Both the position numbers and the translations under genes were made by a program. The notes under the pieces were generated by a model. The model worked only from the letters and a program-made list of their open reading frames with translations. It was not told the origin of the DNA and did not search any database. Positions 9,798 to 20,528 of a stretch of 64,000 bases of DNA are shown piece by piece. The DNA lies in assembly GCA_003388555.1 (NCBI GenBank), contig QQVD01000048.1, positions 124,001 through 188,000 of the forward strand. The letters run 5' to 3'. The stretch comes from Acidobacteriota bacterium (GTDB lineage Bacteria > Acidobacteriota > Thermoanaerobaculia > Multivoradales > Multivoraceae). The stretch's first letter is position 1, and each line of letters opens with the position of its first letter.

Positions 9798-11345
9798 TCA
9801 GCGCTCCCGGCTGCGGTAGGCGGCGCGGCGGTAGAGGGTGAAGGGGGTGTAGCCGAGCGAGGCGAAGGTGTGCACCGGACGGTAGGCGCCGGCCGCTGCG
9901 AAGTGCAGCTCGCCGGCGTCCGGTCGCCAGGGGCGCAGGAGGTGGCTCGGCGCCTCGGCGGCGACGATCGCGGCGACCAGCTGCTCGCCGCTCGACGGCC
10001 CGGGACGTGGAGTGACCAGGCCTCCGAGATCGACGATGCGCGCCCGGCGGGTGTGGTAGCCGAGCGCACCCACCTCGTAGTGCGCCAGCGCCGGTGCGCT
10101 GCCACGCACGTGATGGTCGAACCAGAGGGCGATGCCGCGGTAGCTCTCGTAGCGCGCCCCGACGAAGAAACTGGTCTGGAGGTCGTCGAGCTTGTGCAGC
10201 AGCTGCGGCAGGCGCACGTGCAGGGCCGCCATCGCCAGCGCCGCTGCGACCAGGAGGGCGGCGACGGAGCCGGCTCGCGGCGCGATCCGCGGCCGCGCCA
10301 GGCGCCAGAGACCGTGCGCCAGCTGCGCGGCGCCGAACAGGGCGCCGGCGAGGAAGAAGAAGTGGGCCGAGTAGATCTCCCACTTGTAGATCGTCGGCGG
10401 GCCGATCGCGGCATAGGCGGTGACCAGCAGCCACGGATAGCCGCAGAGCGCCGCCAGGAGGCAGCGCCCGGCCGGGCCCCGTCGCAGCTCCGCCGAGGCG
10501 AGCAGGCTCCAGTTGGCGACCAGCAGGACGGCTCTCGAGAAGGCTCCGGCGCCCCCCTCCTGGCCGTTCCAGGCGGGGTCGGTGAGCCAGCTCGCGGCGT
10601 CGACCCAGAAGGAGGCGAAGCTCTCCAGGCCGGCCTTGGCGCCGAGGGTGTTGGGCACCACGGCGCCGTAGTAGAGCGCCGAGAAGAGCAGCCAGGCGAA
10701 ACCAGGCAGGGCGAAGGCTGCGACGGCGCGCGGCGAGCGCAGGCGCCTGTCGAGCAGCGCCAGCGGCAGGGCGAAGAGCAGCGCGTCGGGCCGCGCCAGG
10801 CACGCCGCCGCCGCGGCGCCCGCGGCCGCGGCGGGTCGCCCCGAGGCGAGCAGCGCCAGCACCAGGCACTGCAGGGCGACGACCAGGGTGCTCTCGAGGC
10901 CGTGGAAGAGGCCGAGCGCGGGGTGCAGGAGCAACAGCAGCGCCGCCGGGTACACGAACGCTCCGCAGCCGCGGCGCAGCAGCGCTGCCAGCAGCAGCGC
11001 CGCGAGACCGAGCTCGAGAGCGGAGAGGGCCGCCGCCAGTTGGACGGCAACGCCGGGCACCGCGAGGTGCACGACCGCCAGCACCGCGACCTGCAGCGGC
11101 GACGTGTAGCCCCAGATCCGTTCGCCGACGTTGAAGACCGGGCCGAAACCCTCGGCGAGGTTGCGGCCGTAGGTCATCAGGATGAAGGCGTCGTCGCCGA
11201 GGTAGACGCCGGGGCTGAGGAGCAGGAAGGCGGCGACTCCGAGCCCGGTCAGGACGACGCCGGCGAGCAGCGCCGCCTCGGGCGCCGTCCAGCCCGGGCC
11301 CTCGTGTGCCGGTGCGTCGTAGCCAGACTCTTCGGCGGCGCTCAA
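9798..11345 (-). CDS. Polytopic membrane protein, ArnT/PMT-like glycosyltransferase-type
   Basis: Multiple TM helices; [39 protein letters not shown] pattern typical of membrane glycosyltransferases; TTG start overlaps the GIY-YIG stop. Confidence 0.65.
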   Translation of the reverse strand: MSAAEESGYDAPAHEGPGWTAPEAALLAGVVLTGLGVAAFLLLSPGVYLGDDAFILMTYGRNLAEGFGPVFNVGERIWGYTSPLQVAVLAVVHLAVPGVAVQLAAALSALELGLAALLLAALLRRGCGAFVYPAALLLLLHPALGLFHGLESTLVVALQCLVLALLASGRPAAAAGAAAAACLARPDALLFALPLALLDRRLRSPRAVAAFALPGFAWLLFSALYYGAVVPNTLGAKAGLESFASFWVDAASWLTDPAWNGQEGGAGAFSRAVLLVANWSLLASAELRRGPAGRCLLAALCGYPWLLVTAYAAIGPPTIYKWEIYSAHFFFLAGALFGAAQLAHGLWRLARPRIAPRAGSVAALLVAAALAMAALHVRLPQLLHKLDDLQTSFFVGARYESYRGIALWFDHHVRGSAPALAHYEVGALGYHTRRARIVDLGGLVTPRPGPSSGEQLVAAIVAAEAPSHLLRPWRPDAGELHFAAAGAYRPVHTFASLGYTPFTLYRRAAYRSRER

Positions 11346-11677
11346 GAAGACTCCTCGTCGGCGGATCGCGATGCGGCGCCGCGGTGGCCCGAGAGCTCCT
11401 CGAGCAGCTCGTTCAGCCCGTCGGGCGGAGGTTGTGCGGCGACGAGGCGCTCCTTCTGCGCCTTGCCGAGGCGCTTGACCCGCGCCTCGAGGCTGAGCGC
11501 CCGCGCCCGCTCGCCGACCTCGGCGCAGAAGGCGAGACGGAGGGCGCCGGCACCGCGCAGCGACTTGGCGCCGCGACCGCTGTCGTGCTGCTCGAGGCGG
11601 CGCTGCACGTCGGTGCTGACGCCGGTGTAGAGCGCGCCGCGCTCGGTGCGCACGAGGTAGAGGAACCAGGAGGACAT
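11342..11677 (-). CDS. GIY-YIG domain (UPF0213/YhbQ-like) protein
   Basis: [50 protein letters not shown]. Confidence 0.85.
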   Translation of the reverse strand: MSSWFLYLVRTERGALYTGVSTDVQRRLEQHDSGRGAKSLRGAGALRLAFCAEVGERARALSLEARVKRLGKAQKERLVAAQPPPDGLNELLEELSGHRGAASRSADEESS

Positions 11678-11803
11678 GGTGCGGCGGCAGCGGATCGCTG
11701 CGGCTCGGACTGTAAACCACCGGAAAGTCGGCGGACACCGCACGCCGTCGGGCGATCACCGCGAGGCGCCGCCGCGGCTGAGCCGGTGTGCCAAGCTCGC
11801 CGC

Positions 11804-12160
11804 ATGCCGCTGCCGCGCATCCGCCGCGTCTATCTGGCCCCCGAGGAGGGCGACGGGCGCCGCATCCTCATCGACCGGCTGTGGCCCCGCGGGCTGTCGA
11901 AGCAGCGCGCCGCGATCGACTTCTGGGCGCGGCGCATCGCGCCGTCGGACGAGCTGCGCCGGTGGTACCGGCACGAGGAGACGAAGTGGCCCGAGTTCCG
12001 TGAGCGCTACTTCGCCGAGCTCGATGCCGATCCGGAGGGCGTCGCCGAGCTCGTGGCGCAGCTGCGCGAGCCGGCGACGTTGGTCTTCTCGTCGCGCGAG
12101 GAGCGGCTCAACAACGCCGCGGCGCTGCGCCAGTATCTCGAGGAGCGTGGCCTGGTCTGA
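11804..12160 (+). CDS. DUF488 family protein
   Basis: RVYLAPEEGDGRRILIDRLWPRGLSKQRAAIDFWARRIAPSDELRRWYRHEETKWPEFRERYFAEL. Confidence 0.88.
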   Translation: MPLPRIRRVYLAPEEGDGRRILIDRLWPRGLSKQRAAIDFWARRIAPSDELRRWYRHEETKWPEFRERYFAELDADPEGVAELVAQLREPATLVFSSREERLNNAAALRQYLEERGLV

Positions 12161-12221
12161 GCGGCGGTGGCTCGCGTCCCCTGTTCGCGGTGGTAGCTCG
12201 AGCGGCGACGGCGTGGTCGAG

Positions 12222-13529
12222 TCAGCCGCCGGTCGCGATCGCCACCAGCAGGCGACAGCCGTCGAGGTACTCCTGCACGTCGACGTACTCGTCGACGGTG
12301 TGGGGGGTGTGCTGGCCGGCGCCGAGGGTCACCGTGGGGATGCCGAGCCCGTTGAGGATGTTGGCGTCGAGGCCGCCGTTGGCGACCCTCAGCTCGCTCG
12401 CCAGGCCGAGGCGCTTCGCCGCCTCGAGCGAACGCCGCACCGGCGGCGAGCTCTTGGGCATGCGGAAGGAGTCGTAGTCGCGGGCGGCGTCGAACTCGAC
12501 GCGTCCGCTCTCTCCCCGGTGGTTGCTCACCGAGCGCGCCGCCTGCTCGAAGCTGGTGCGGATCTCGCGTGTGATGCGGCCGAGGAAGGCGCGATGGTGA
12601 CTGCGGGACTCGCCGCGCAGGCGCACGAGATCGGTGACCTGGTTGGTGGTCTCGCCGCCTTGGATGACGCCTATGTTGCTGGTGCCGATCTTGCGATCGC
12701 CGAAGTCGATCTTGCCGAAGTAGCCCTTCTCGGCGACGTCGGCGATGGCGCGGCTGGCGATGAGGACCGCCGAGACGCCGTGCTCGGGATGCACCCCGGC
12801 GTGCGACGACTTGCCGTGCACCGCGATCGAGAAGCGGTCGGCGCCGACGGCGCCGATGGTCACCGCGGCGGGCTGTCCCGAGTCGACGTTGAAGCCCATC
12901 GCCGGCTGGCCGAGGCGCTTGGCCTGCACCTGCTTGGCGCCGAGCAGGCCGATCTCCTCGCCCACCGTGCACAGGATGGTCAGCGGCGGATGCGGCGCGT
13001 CGCTCGCCGCGAGGGTCTCGACCAGGGTGATCAGGGCGCCGATCGAAGTGCGGTTGTCGCCGCCCAGCGCCGTCTCTCCCTGCGGCACGATGCGGTCCTG
13101 ACCGTCGACCACGGCGCGCTTCGGTACCGCGCCGCGGCACAGCGGCACGGTGTCCATGTGGCCCATGAAGAGCAGCCGCGGCGCCTTGCGCAGCGGCCCG
13201 CGTCCCGGGATGCGGGCGATCAGGTTGCCGACCTCGAAGTCGCGGCCGCTGCGCTGCAGCGCGCGATGCGCCTGATCGTGGCCGATCGCCGACTCGGCGA
13301 CGCCCGCGGCGAGCAGCGCCCGGCGCACGTAGTCGGCGACCTGTCCTTCGCGGCCGCTGGCGCCGGGCAGCGCCAGGAGCTGCATCAGGTGATCGAGCGC
13401 CCGCTCGGCGTCGATCTTCGTCGGGTCGGGGCGCTCTCTTGGCTTCACTTCGTTGGTCGGGGCACTCTTGGCGGCCCCGGAGGCGGTCTTCGCCGCACGC
13501 GGCCTGCGGCTCTTCTTGGCTCTCGTCAT
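12222..13529 (-). CDS. M20 family metallopeptidase (peptidase T-like)
   Basis: LLFMGHMDTVPLC, ALGGDNRTSIGALITLVETL, CTVGEEIGLLGAKQV, HGKSSHAGVHPEHGVSAV. Confidence 0.88.
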   Translation of the reverse strand: MTRAKKSRRPRAAKTASGAAKSAPTNEVKPRERPDPTKIDAERALDHLMQLLALPGASGREGQVADYVRRALLAAGVAESAIGHDQAHRALQRSGRDFEVGNLIARIPGRGPLRKAPRLLFMGHMDTVPLCRGAVPKRAVVDGQDRIVPQGETALGGDNRTSIGALITLVETLAASDAPHPPLTILCTVGEEIGLLGAKQVQAKRLGQPAMGFNVDSGQPAAVTIGAVGADRFSIAVHGKSSHAGVHPEHGVSAVLIASRAIADVAEKGYFGKIDFGDRKIGTSNIGVIQGGETTNQVTDLVRLRGESRSHHRAFLGRITREIRTSFEQAARSVSNHRGESGRVEFDAARDYDSFRMPKSSPPVRRSLEAAKRLGLASELRVANGGLDANILNGLGIPTVTLGAGQHTPHTVDEYVDVQEYLDGCRLLVAIATGG

Positions 13530-13567
13530 GACGGCGAGCAAGCTAGCACGCCGGCGGCTCCCGGGAG

Positions 13568-14095
13568 TCACTCGTCGGAGAGCTCGAGTCTGCTGACCAC
13601 GAGGTACCACATGGCGTGGAAGGTCAGCTCCTCCGTGCCGGTGGCCATGACGAGCTTCTCGCCCTGCAGGCCGGAGATGTGATGGCCGTGCCGACGCAGC
13701 ACGTCGTCGAGCTCGCGCACGAAGCGGGTCGAGAGGAAGGCCCTGGTGATCGGCAGCGCCTTCACCGCCGGATTGTGCATGTTGCCGGACGAGCGGGCTG
13801 CGGCGGCGAGCTCCTCGGGGTGGTGCCGCGCGAGGTAGGAGCGCAGGTCGGCCTGGATCTCCTCGTACGGCAGCGGCGCGGTCAGTCGGCGCAGGCGCAC
13901 GAAGCCGATCGGCCGCGATGCGCCGACCGAGGCCACCGCCTCCTCGAAGGAGCCGAAGCCCTGCTCGGAGTGGCTGTGGATCTCGACGCCGTGACCGCCG
14001 CTCCCGGCGGGGACCACCGCCCAGGCCGAGTCGTCGGCCGACGGGGTCAGGTGGGCGGCGACCAGGCACAGGGTCGCGATCAGGCTGGCGAGCAT
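13568..14095 (-). CDS. Secreted protein of unknown function
   Basis: Signal peptide MLASLIATLCLVAAHLTPSADD then globular protein; family not recognised. Confidence 0.6.
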   Translation of the reverse strand: MLASLIATLCLVAAHLTPSADDSAWAVVPAGSGGHGVEIHSHSEQGFGSFEEAVASVGASRPIGFVRLRRLTAPLPYEEIQADLRSYLARHHPEELAAAARSSGNMHNPAVKALPITRAFLSTRFVRELDDVLRRHGHHISGLQGEKLVMATGTEELTFHAMWYLVVSRLELSDE

Positions 14096-14311
14096 CGGTG
14101 GGTTCGTCTCAGGCTCGATAGGCCGTGGAGGATCGTCTGGAGGCCTCAGGCGCAACAACGTCGCGGCGCTCGTGTTTCCCTCACTCGCCGAGGCGCGACC
14201 TCGGGGCCGGGCCGGAGCACGACGGGATCCACACGACGGGATGGCGGCGGAGCCGGTGTACAGTGCAGCGTCCCGGCGCTGGCCAGCACGAGCGATGCGA
14301 GGAGGAGAAGC

Positions 14312-14830
14312 TTGCGACATGTCCACCCAGACGCCGCCGGGCCCGTCGGCCGAGCGGCAGCCTCGGTTGTCGTCTCCCTCGCTCTGCTGCTCGCCTCCGC
14401 CTGCGCCGGCGAGACCATGGAAGCCGCGACTGCGACCGAGCCGGCGGATCGCGGCTCCATCGAGCGGGCCGTGGTCGAGGTGCTGACCAGGCAGCAGGCA
14501 GCCTGGAACCGCGGCGACATCGACGCCTTCATGGACGACTACGCGCGCGGAGAGCGCCTGCGATTCACCTCCGGCGGCTCGGTGCGCCGCGGCTGGCAGG
14601 AGACGATCGAGCGCTACCGCACCACCTATCCCGATCGCGCCGCGATGGGCCGGCTCGAGTTCTCCGAGCTCGAGGTCTCCGTGCTCGCCGAGCGCTACGC
14701 CGAGGTCCACGGTCGATGGCGACTGCAGCGGGCCGAGGACTCGCCGGCAGGGCTCTTCACGCTGCTGTTCGAGCGCGACGAGAGCGACGGCGGCTGGCGC
14801 ATCCTGCACGACCACACTTCTTCGGACTGA
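14312..14830 (+). CDS. Putative lipoprotein with SnoaL/DUF4440-like (NTF2-like) domain
   Basis: Lipobox LASAC; VVEVLTRQQAAWNRGDIDAFMDDYARGERLRFTSGG...GWQETIERYRTTYPDRAAMG; TTG start behind aggaggag RBS. Confidence 0.75.
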   Translation: MRHVHPDAAGPVGRAAASVVVSLALLLASACAGETMEAATATEPADRGSIERAVVEVLTRQQAAWNRGDIDAFMDDYARGERLRFTSGGSVRRGWQETIERYRTTYPDRAAMGRLEFSELEVSVLAERYAEVHGRWRLQRAEDSPAGLFTLLFERDESDGGWRILHDHTSSD

Positions 14831-15073
14831 CCGCGAGAGCCGTGCGGCCGGCTCCGAAGGTTCGCCCGGAGTTCGGTCTGTCGCGGGGCGCGAAGTGAAA
14901 CTCCGGGCGTCTGGCGGCCGTCTTCCCGGTGGGAGGGACAGCGTCGGCTAGGCTGCTAGGGCGGCCGCCGCGGCACGGCGCCTCGTGGACCCTCGGGCCT
15001 GCGGCGGTTCCGCGAACCGCAGCGGCGAGCCAGGGGATCCGCGGCCTCCCGGCCGAGTGGAGAGGCGAGCAGG

Positions 15074-16141
15074 ATGCGCAGAGTCGGAGACTACGAGGTC
15101 CTGGGCAAGATCGGGGAGGGTGGCATGGGCGTCGTCTACCGCGCCCGCCGCCGCGATGCCTGCGCCCGGACGATGTGCTCTCTCGAGGACGTCGGGGGAG
15201 GGGTGCGCCCTCCATCGCCGAGCGAGCTGGTGGCGCTGAAGCTGCTGCATCCCCGCAACCGGGAGGACATCGAGCGCCGCGCCCGTTTCCTGCGCGAGGC
15301 GCAGCTGGCCGCGACGATCCGCCATCCGGCCGTGGTGACGGTGCACGACTTCGGCGAGGCCCACCTCGAGGGAATGCAGCGTTCGCTCTTCCTGGTGCAG
15401 GAGCTGGTGCCGGGACGCGACCTCTACTACCGGGCCGAGATCGAGGGTCTGCCTCCCGCGGCCGTCGTGGCGGCGCTGGCGCAGGTGGTGGAGGGTCTGG
15501 CCGCCGCCCACGCGGTCGGCGTGGTGCACCGCGACGTCAAGCCCGGAAACGTGCTGGTCGCCGGGGACGGCTCCGCCAAGTTGCTCGACTTCGGACTGGC
15601 GCGCCGGATCGACGAGGCCGCGGATCAGGACACGGAACCGCTCCGGGCGCTGCTGGCGCGCGGCAGCCTGTCGAGCGAGGCGCTGGGCAGGGGGCTCGAC
15701 TTCCGTACCGCCGTGGGGACCTCGCTGGGCACCGCGGGGTACTCCGCGCCGGAGCAGCTCGAAGGTGCTCGGCCGCACCCGTCGGCGGATCTCTACTCGA
15801 TCGGCGTCTCGCTGTACCAGCTGCTCGGGGGGCGCATGCCCTACCGGGCCGACACCCTGAGCGAGCTGCGCGCTGCGGTGCAGAAGCCGCCGCCGACGCT
15901 CGAGGAGCTCGGGGTTCGGGCGCCGGAGGGCTTCAGCGACTACGTGGCGAGCCTGCTGGCCAGCTCTCCGGACCACCGCCCGGCGGCCGCCAGCGAAGTC
16001 GCCGCGGCGCTGCGCGAGTACGCGGCGCAGTGGCCGGAGGAGACGCCGATCGGCGACGAGCTCACCGAGACCGGCATCCGCCGCCTGCGCAGCTGGCTCG
16101 GCGAGAAGGTCGGCACCGCCATGGGGCGCGGTACCGCCTGA
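15074..16141 (+). CDS. Serine/threonine protein kinase
   Basis: YEVLGKIGEGGMGVVYRA, ALKLLHP, VHRDVKPGNVLVA, KLLDFGLARRI, GTAGYSAPEQ. Confidence 0.92.
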   Translation: MRRVGDYEVLGKIGEGGMGVVYRARRRDACARTMCSLEDVGGGVRPPSPSELVALKLLHPRNREDIERRARFLREAQLAATIRHPAVVTVHDFGEAHLEGMQRSLFLVQELVPGRDLYYRAEIEGLPPAAVVAALAQVVEGLAAAHAVGVVHRDVKPGNVLVAGDGSAKLLDFGLARRIDEAADQDTEPLRALLARGSLSSEALGRGLDFRTAVGTSLGTAGYSAPEQLEGARPHPSADLYSIGVSLYQLLGGRMPYRADTLSELRAAVQKPPPTLEELGVRAPEGFSDYVASLLASSPDHRPAAASEVAAALREYAAQWPEETPIGDELTETGIRRLRSWLGEKVGTAMGRGTA

Positions 16142-16401
16142 GGCGCCGCCGGTCGCGGAACAGACCGGACCCGTCGTGCCGCTCGTCGACAGGGAGTGAA
16201 CCGCTGCGGGGCGCCGACCGGAGACTCCGGAGAGGCGGCGACAGCCGCGTCGCGTCGTCGAAGTGATCGCGGCCGCCCCCGCCCTCGGAATGTGGCGCGT
16301 TCCGCGCCGCCTCCGCACGACCTCGTAGCCCGTCCCTCGGATCGGCGTGGCACACTGGCGCCGAGTCCCAACTGGAAAGACGATCGCACCGGGAGAGCGA
16401 A

Positions 16402-17304
16402 ATGACTGCTAGCAACCGCCAACACCGCACCATCACCGGGCGCGTGGAATCCTGGCTCGGGCTGCTGCCCGCGCTGCTGCTCGGGCTGCTGGGCGTCGCG
16501 GCGGCGGGCTGTGCCGCCGGGCCCGCTGACGAAGCCGCCGGCTCGGGCGCACCGGCCGACGCCGCGAGCACCGACGCGACGACCTCCGGCGGGAGCGATC
16601 AGGCGCCGCTGCCGGCCGGCAAGGTGCGCTCGCTGCCACTCGTCGAGCGCGCCATCGACTTCCAGGGGCGCGACGCCATCGAGAGCTCGACGATCTCGCT
16701 GCGCATCGGCTCGAAGTCGGGCTCCTTCCGTATCGACGCTCAGCCCGGCGACCTGTTCGACTACTGGGTGTACACCGAGCAGGACGGCAGCGACGTCGTC
16801 TACCACCACACCAACGTAGCGGGCGAGACGATCGAGAAGCTGGTCGACGGCCAGCCGGTGGAGCTGGTGGGCGAGCGCGAGCAGCAGCGGGCGCGCGACT
16901 TCGTCTCGCAGCGGGTCTACTTCCCCTTCCTGCCCTACCGTCTGCGCGATCCGAGCGTCTACCTCGAGGACCTCGGCACCGAGACCTGGGACGGCGAGGA
17001 GCTGCGCAAGGTGAAGGTCACCTTCCAGCCCGGCACCTCGAGCGGCGCTGACGACTCATACCTGTACTGGTTCGACCCCGAGACGGCGGAGATGCGCCAG
17101 TTCGCCTACAGCTTCGGCGGTGGGCTGCGGCTGCGCAAGATGAAGAACGCCCGCCGGGTCGGTGGCATCTGGTTCGCCGACGCCGACAACTACGCCAAGG
17201 CCGGCGACGGCCTCAGCGTCGACGAGATCTCGCCCGAGTCGGTCGCCGACTGGGAGCTGCTGTCGACGGTCGTCGTCGACGAGATCACCGTCGAGCCGCG
17301 CTAG
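16402..17304 (+). CDS. Lipoprotein, outer-membrane lipoprotein carrier-like / DUF6503-like fold
   Basis: Signal/lipobox GVAAAGCAAG; KVTFQPGTSSGADDSYLYWFDPETAEMRQFAYSF. Confidence 0.6.
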   Translation: MTASNRQHRTITGRVESWLGLLPALLLGLLGVAAAGCAAGPADEAAGSGAPADAASTDATTSGGSDQAPLPAGKVRSLPLVERAIDFQGRDAIESSTISLRIGSKSGSFRIDAQPGDLFDYWVYTEQDGSDVVYHHTNVAGETIEKLVDGQPVELVGEREQQRARDFVSQRVYFPFLPYRLRDPSVYLEDLGTETWDGEELRKVKVTFQPGTSSGADDSYLYWFDPETAEMRQFAYSFGGGLRLRKMKNARRVGGIWFADADNYAKAGDGLSVDEISPESVADWELLSTVVVDEITVEPR

Positions 17305-17425
17305 CCGGAATCGGAGAGGAGCGCAGGGGCTGAGCTCTGCGATTCCGGCTGCGGGACGGCGGGAGCCAGTGAGCGGCGACGCTGCTCGTGTCGCAGGAGC
17401 GTGAGGGGAGCGATCAGCCCCCCAC

Positions 17426-18652
17426 TCAGTTCGTCGGGTTGAAGTCGCGGCCCTCCTCGAGGATGCCGATGATCGTCTCGAGGTTGCCCTTGTTGACCGC
17501 GTCGGGCGCCTGCTGGTGGGCCGCCTTGGCGTGCTCGAGCGCCTTGCCGTAGTCGCCCTCGGCGGAGTAGGCCCGCGCCAGTCCGACGTGCACCGGCCAT
17601 GCTTCACCGTGGCGCTGGTGATTCAGCTTGAAGACGCGGATCGCCTCGTCGACGTTGCCGGCCGCCTGCTGCTGGCGGGCGTAGGTGTGGACCTGGACCG
17701 GACCCGCGGTCGGGTGGTTCAGGGCGACGTTCCAGGCCTCCTGCGCCTCGTTCTGGCGCTCGAGGGCCTGCAGCACCTGCGCCTTGGTCGACAGGGTGGT
17801 GAAGTTCGCCTGGCCGACGAAAGGCGCGCTGATCGCCGCCTCGGCCCACTGCAGCGCCTCGTCGAGCGCCGTGCTCTGGCTCAGCGCGAACTGCGCCGCG
17901 GCGACCCAGTTCTGCCAGCTGAAGCCGGGAGAGTCGCGCAGGTCCTCACGGATTCCGGTGAGGTAGAGCTCGGTGCGGTTCGGAACCGAGATGGTGAAAG
18001 GCACCCGGAGCTCCTCCCAGTGCAGGGCCACCGTCGCCTCGCTCGGCTGGCGGTCGATGAACTCGTACGTCAGCCACTCGCGGTAGGGGGCCTGCTCGGC
18101 CTTCGCCGGCACCCGCAGCACGTCCTCCGAGGGGTCGTAGAAGAAGCTGCCCCAAGAGGTCGAGTTGCTCGAGAAGATGACTGTCCAGTCGCCGTCCTCG
18201 GCGGTGATCATGTGCAGACCGTAAGTGCCCGCAGGCAGCGCCTGACCCTGCACCAGCACGTCGTGGGAGACGGTGAATACGGTGTTCTCGTTGGCCCCCG
18301 CCCGCCACGGGCCCGGGTTGCCGTTGCCGAAGCCGAGGTTGGTGAGGCCGTGGGGCACCAGCTGGCCCCAGATCTGGCCGCGCCGATCCTGCCCCTGAGG
18401 CCCGGTGACATCCGGCGAGGAGTAGTCGATGCGGACCTGCACCGGCCCGATGTGCTGGATCACGGTCGATTTCTGGTTCTCGCCGCTCGGCGGCAGGTCG
18501 AGTCCGCGCTGCTGGGCCGACAGGCCCGTCGCCAGGCAGGCGGCGGTGGAGACGGCGACGAGCAGCACGGGGAGGAGCGACGGGGCGAAACGCGGTCTGG
18601 TGGAGGCTGCCGCGATGCGGCGCTCACCTGCGGTGGTCGACAGGTCGTACAT
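17426..18652 (-). CDS. DUF2911 protein with C-terminal TPR-like repeats
   Basis: VRIDYSSPDVTGPQGQDRRGQIWGQLVPHG...WRAGANENTVFTVSHDVLVQGQALPAGTYGLHMI, then TPR-like helices to the C-terminus. Confidence 0.8.
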   Translation of the reverse strand: MYDLSTTAGERRIAAASTRPRFAPSLLPVLLVAVSTAACLATGLSAQQRGLDLPPSGENQKSTVIQHIGPVQVRIDYSSPDVTGPQGQDRRGQIWGQLVPHGLTNLGFGNGNPGPWRAGANENTVFTVSHDVLVQGQALPAGTYGLHMITAEDGDWTVIFSSNSTSWGSFFYDPSEDVLRVPAKAEQAPYREWLTYEFIDRQPSEATVALHWEELRVPFTISVPNRTELYLTGIREDLRDSPGFSWQNWVAAAQFALSQSTALDEALQWAEAAISAPFVGQANFTTLSTKAQVLQALERQNEAQEAWNVALNHPTAGPVQVHTYARQQQAAGNVDEAIRVFKLNHQRHGEAWPVHVGLARAYSAEGDYGKALEHAKAAHQQAPDAVNKGNLETIIGILEEGRDFNPTN

Positions 18653-18808
18653 GGGGACTCCCTGGGAGAATGTGCGTGGGGCCTGATCCCTCACCCGGTA
18701 CGACCGACTGCACGGGGAGGTTTTTTAGCAGCGACGCGGCGACAGGTCTCCCGCCACCTGATCCCGCCCACGGTGCCTTACACTCGCCTCTGATTCCGGG
18801 AGCAACTC

Positions 18809-20500
18809 ATGCCACAGAAGGTCTACGACGCCATCGTCGTCGGCTCGGGCGCCAACGGCGGCTGGGCGGCGAAACAGCTCTGCGAAGCCGGCATGGAGGT
18901 GGTGATGCTCGAGGCGGGCCGCAAGCTCGATCCCGCCACCGACTTCAGCGAGCACACGATGCCGTGGGAGCTGCCGCTGCGCGGCCGCCAGGACCCCAGG
19001 AACCCGTTGCTCGAGAGGCGCCCGGTCGGCAAGCGCTGCTACGCCTGCGGCGAGACCAACGCCCACTTCTTCATCGACGAGGTCGACAACCCGATCACCA
19101 CCGAGGAGGGCAAGCCGTTCTGGTGGATCCGCGGCAACCAGGTCGGCGGCCGCACGATCCTGTGGGGTCGGCAGTCCTACCGGATGAGCGACTGGGACTT
19201 CAAGGCCGCCTCGCGCGACGGGTTCGGCGACGACTGGCCGATCTCGTACGCCGATCTCGAGCCCTACTACGACGAAGTCGAGCGCTTCATCGGCGTCAGC
19301 GGTCGTCGCGAGGGCATCGAGGTGCTGCCCGACGGTCAGTTCCTGCCGCCGATGGCCTACACCTGCGGCGAGATCGAGCTCGAGAAGGGGCTGCAGAAGA
19401 TGGGCCGGCGGATGACGATCGGGCGGGCCGCCGTGCTCACCCGCCGGCACAACGGGCGCGCCGCCTGCCACTACTGCGGACCGTGCCACTTCGGCTGCCG
19501 CACCGGGTCCTACTTCTCGAGTCCGGTGTCGACGCTGCCCGCCGCCGAGGCGACCGGGAAGTTCACCCTGGTGCCGAACGCCCGGGCCTGGCGGGTGCTG
19601 ATGGATGACGAGAACCGGGCCAAGGGCGTCATCTACCACCGCACCGAGGACGGCGAGACCGAGGAGGTGTTCGCCAAGGTGGTGGTGCTGGCGGCGTCGA
19701 CCCTGGCGTCGACGCGCATCCTGCTGAACTCCAAGAGCGACGAGCACCCGGACGGCCTGGCCAACTCGAGCGGAGTGCTCGGCTGCTACCTGATGGACCA
19801 TCACTTCGTCTCCGGCGCCAATGGTGTGCTGCCGAAGCTCGAGGGCCAGAAGCCCGAGCAGGCGAACCGGCCCAACGGCATCTACATCCCGCGGTTCAAG
19901 AACCTGCGCGACCCGGCGAGCAAGAGCAAGCAGTACCTGCGCGGCTACGGCTTCCAGGGTGGCGAGAACGTCACCATCTACGAGCACGCCGCCAGCTCAC
20001 CCGGCTTCGGCGCCGAGTGGAAGCACGCCATGCGCTCGGCCAACGTGCACAACATGAACATCGGTGGCTGGGGCGAGATGCTTCCGCGCAAGGAGAACCG
20101 GGTCCGCCTCGACCCCGAGGTGAAGGACAAGTGGGGGGTGCCGGTGCTCGAGATCGACTGCGCCTGGAGCGACAACGAGAAGGCTATGTCGAAGGACATC
20201 GCCGAGGAGGCGCAGGCGATGCTCGAGGCGGCCGGCTGCGAGGACGTGGTGCCGTACCGGGTGATGCCCCCGCCGGGGTTCTGCATCCACGAGGTCGGCA
20301 CCGCCCGCATGGGCGAGGACCCCGGGAGCTCGGTGGTCAACTCCTTCCAGCAGACCCACGACGTGCGCAACCTGTTCGTCATGGACGGCAGCTCGTTCGT
20401 CACCATCGGCTGCGTCAACCCGACGCTGACCATGATGGCGCTCACCGTGCGCTCGAGCGAGTACCTGGCGGACCGGTACGCGAAGGGCGAGCTGGTTTGA
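18809..20500 (+). CDS. GMC family oxidoreductase
   Basis: FAD motif DAIVVGSGANGGWAAKQLCEAGMEVVMLEAG; GMC C-terminus HEVGTARMGEDPGSSVVNSFQQTHDVRNLFVMDGSSFVTIGCVNPTLTMMAL. Confidence 0.9.
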   Translation: MPQKVYDAIVVGSGANGGWAAKQLCEAGMEVVMLEAGRKLDPATDFSEHTMPWELPLRGRQDPRNPLLERRPVGKRCYACGETNAHFFIDEVDNPITTEEGKPFWWIRGNQVGGRTILWGRQSYRMSDWDFKAASRDGFGDDWPISYADLEPYYDEVERFIGVSGRREGIEVLPDGQFLPPMAYTCGEIELEKGLQKMGRRMTIGRAAVLTRRHNGRAACHYCGPCHFGCRTGSYFSSPVSTLPAAEATGKFTLVPNARAWRVLMDDENRAKGVIYHRTEDGETEEVFAKVVVLAASTLASTRILLNSKSDEHPDGLANSSGVLGCYLMDHHFVSGANGVLPKLEGQKPEQANRPNGIYIPRFKNLRDPASKSKQYLRGYGFQGGENVTIYEHAASSPGFGAEWKHAMRSANVHNMNIGGWGEMLPRKENRVRLDPEVKDKWGVPVLEIDCAWSDNEKAMSKDIAEEAQAMLEAAGCEDVVPYRVMPPPGFCIHEVGTARMGEDPGSSVVNSFQQTHDVRNLFVMDGSSFVTIGCVNPTLTMMALTVRSSEYLADRYAKGELV

Positions 20501-20528
20501 TCGATCCGCGTCGCACATTCGACTCTCG

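Noticed and set aside
18809-20500. GMC oxidoreductase as an alcohol dehydrogenase complex with a small TAT-exported subunit
   Set aside because: No adjacent gluconate 2-dehydrogenase subunit 3-like gene or cytochrome c gene; the downstream gene is an unrelated small membrane protein.
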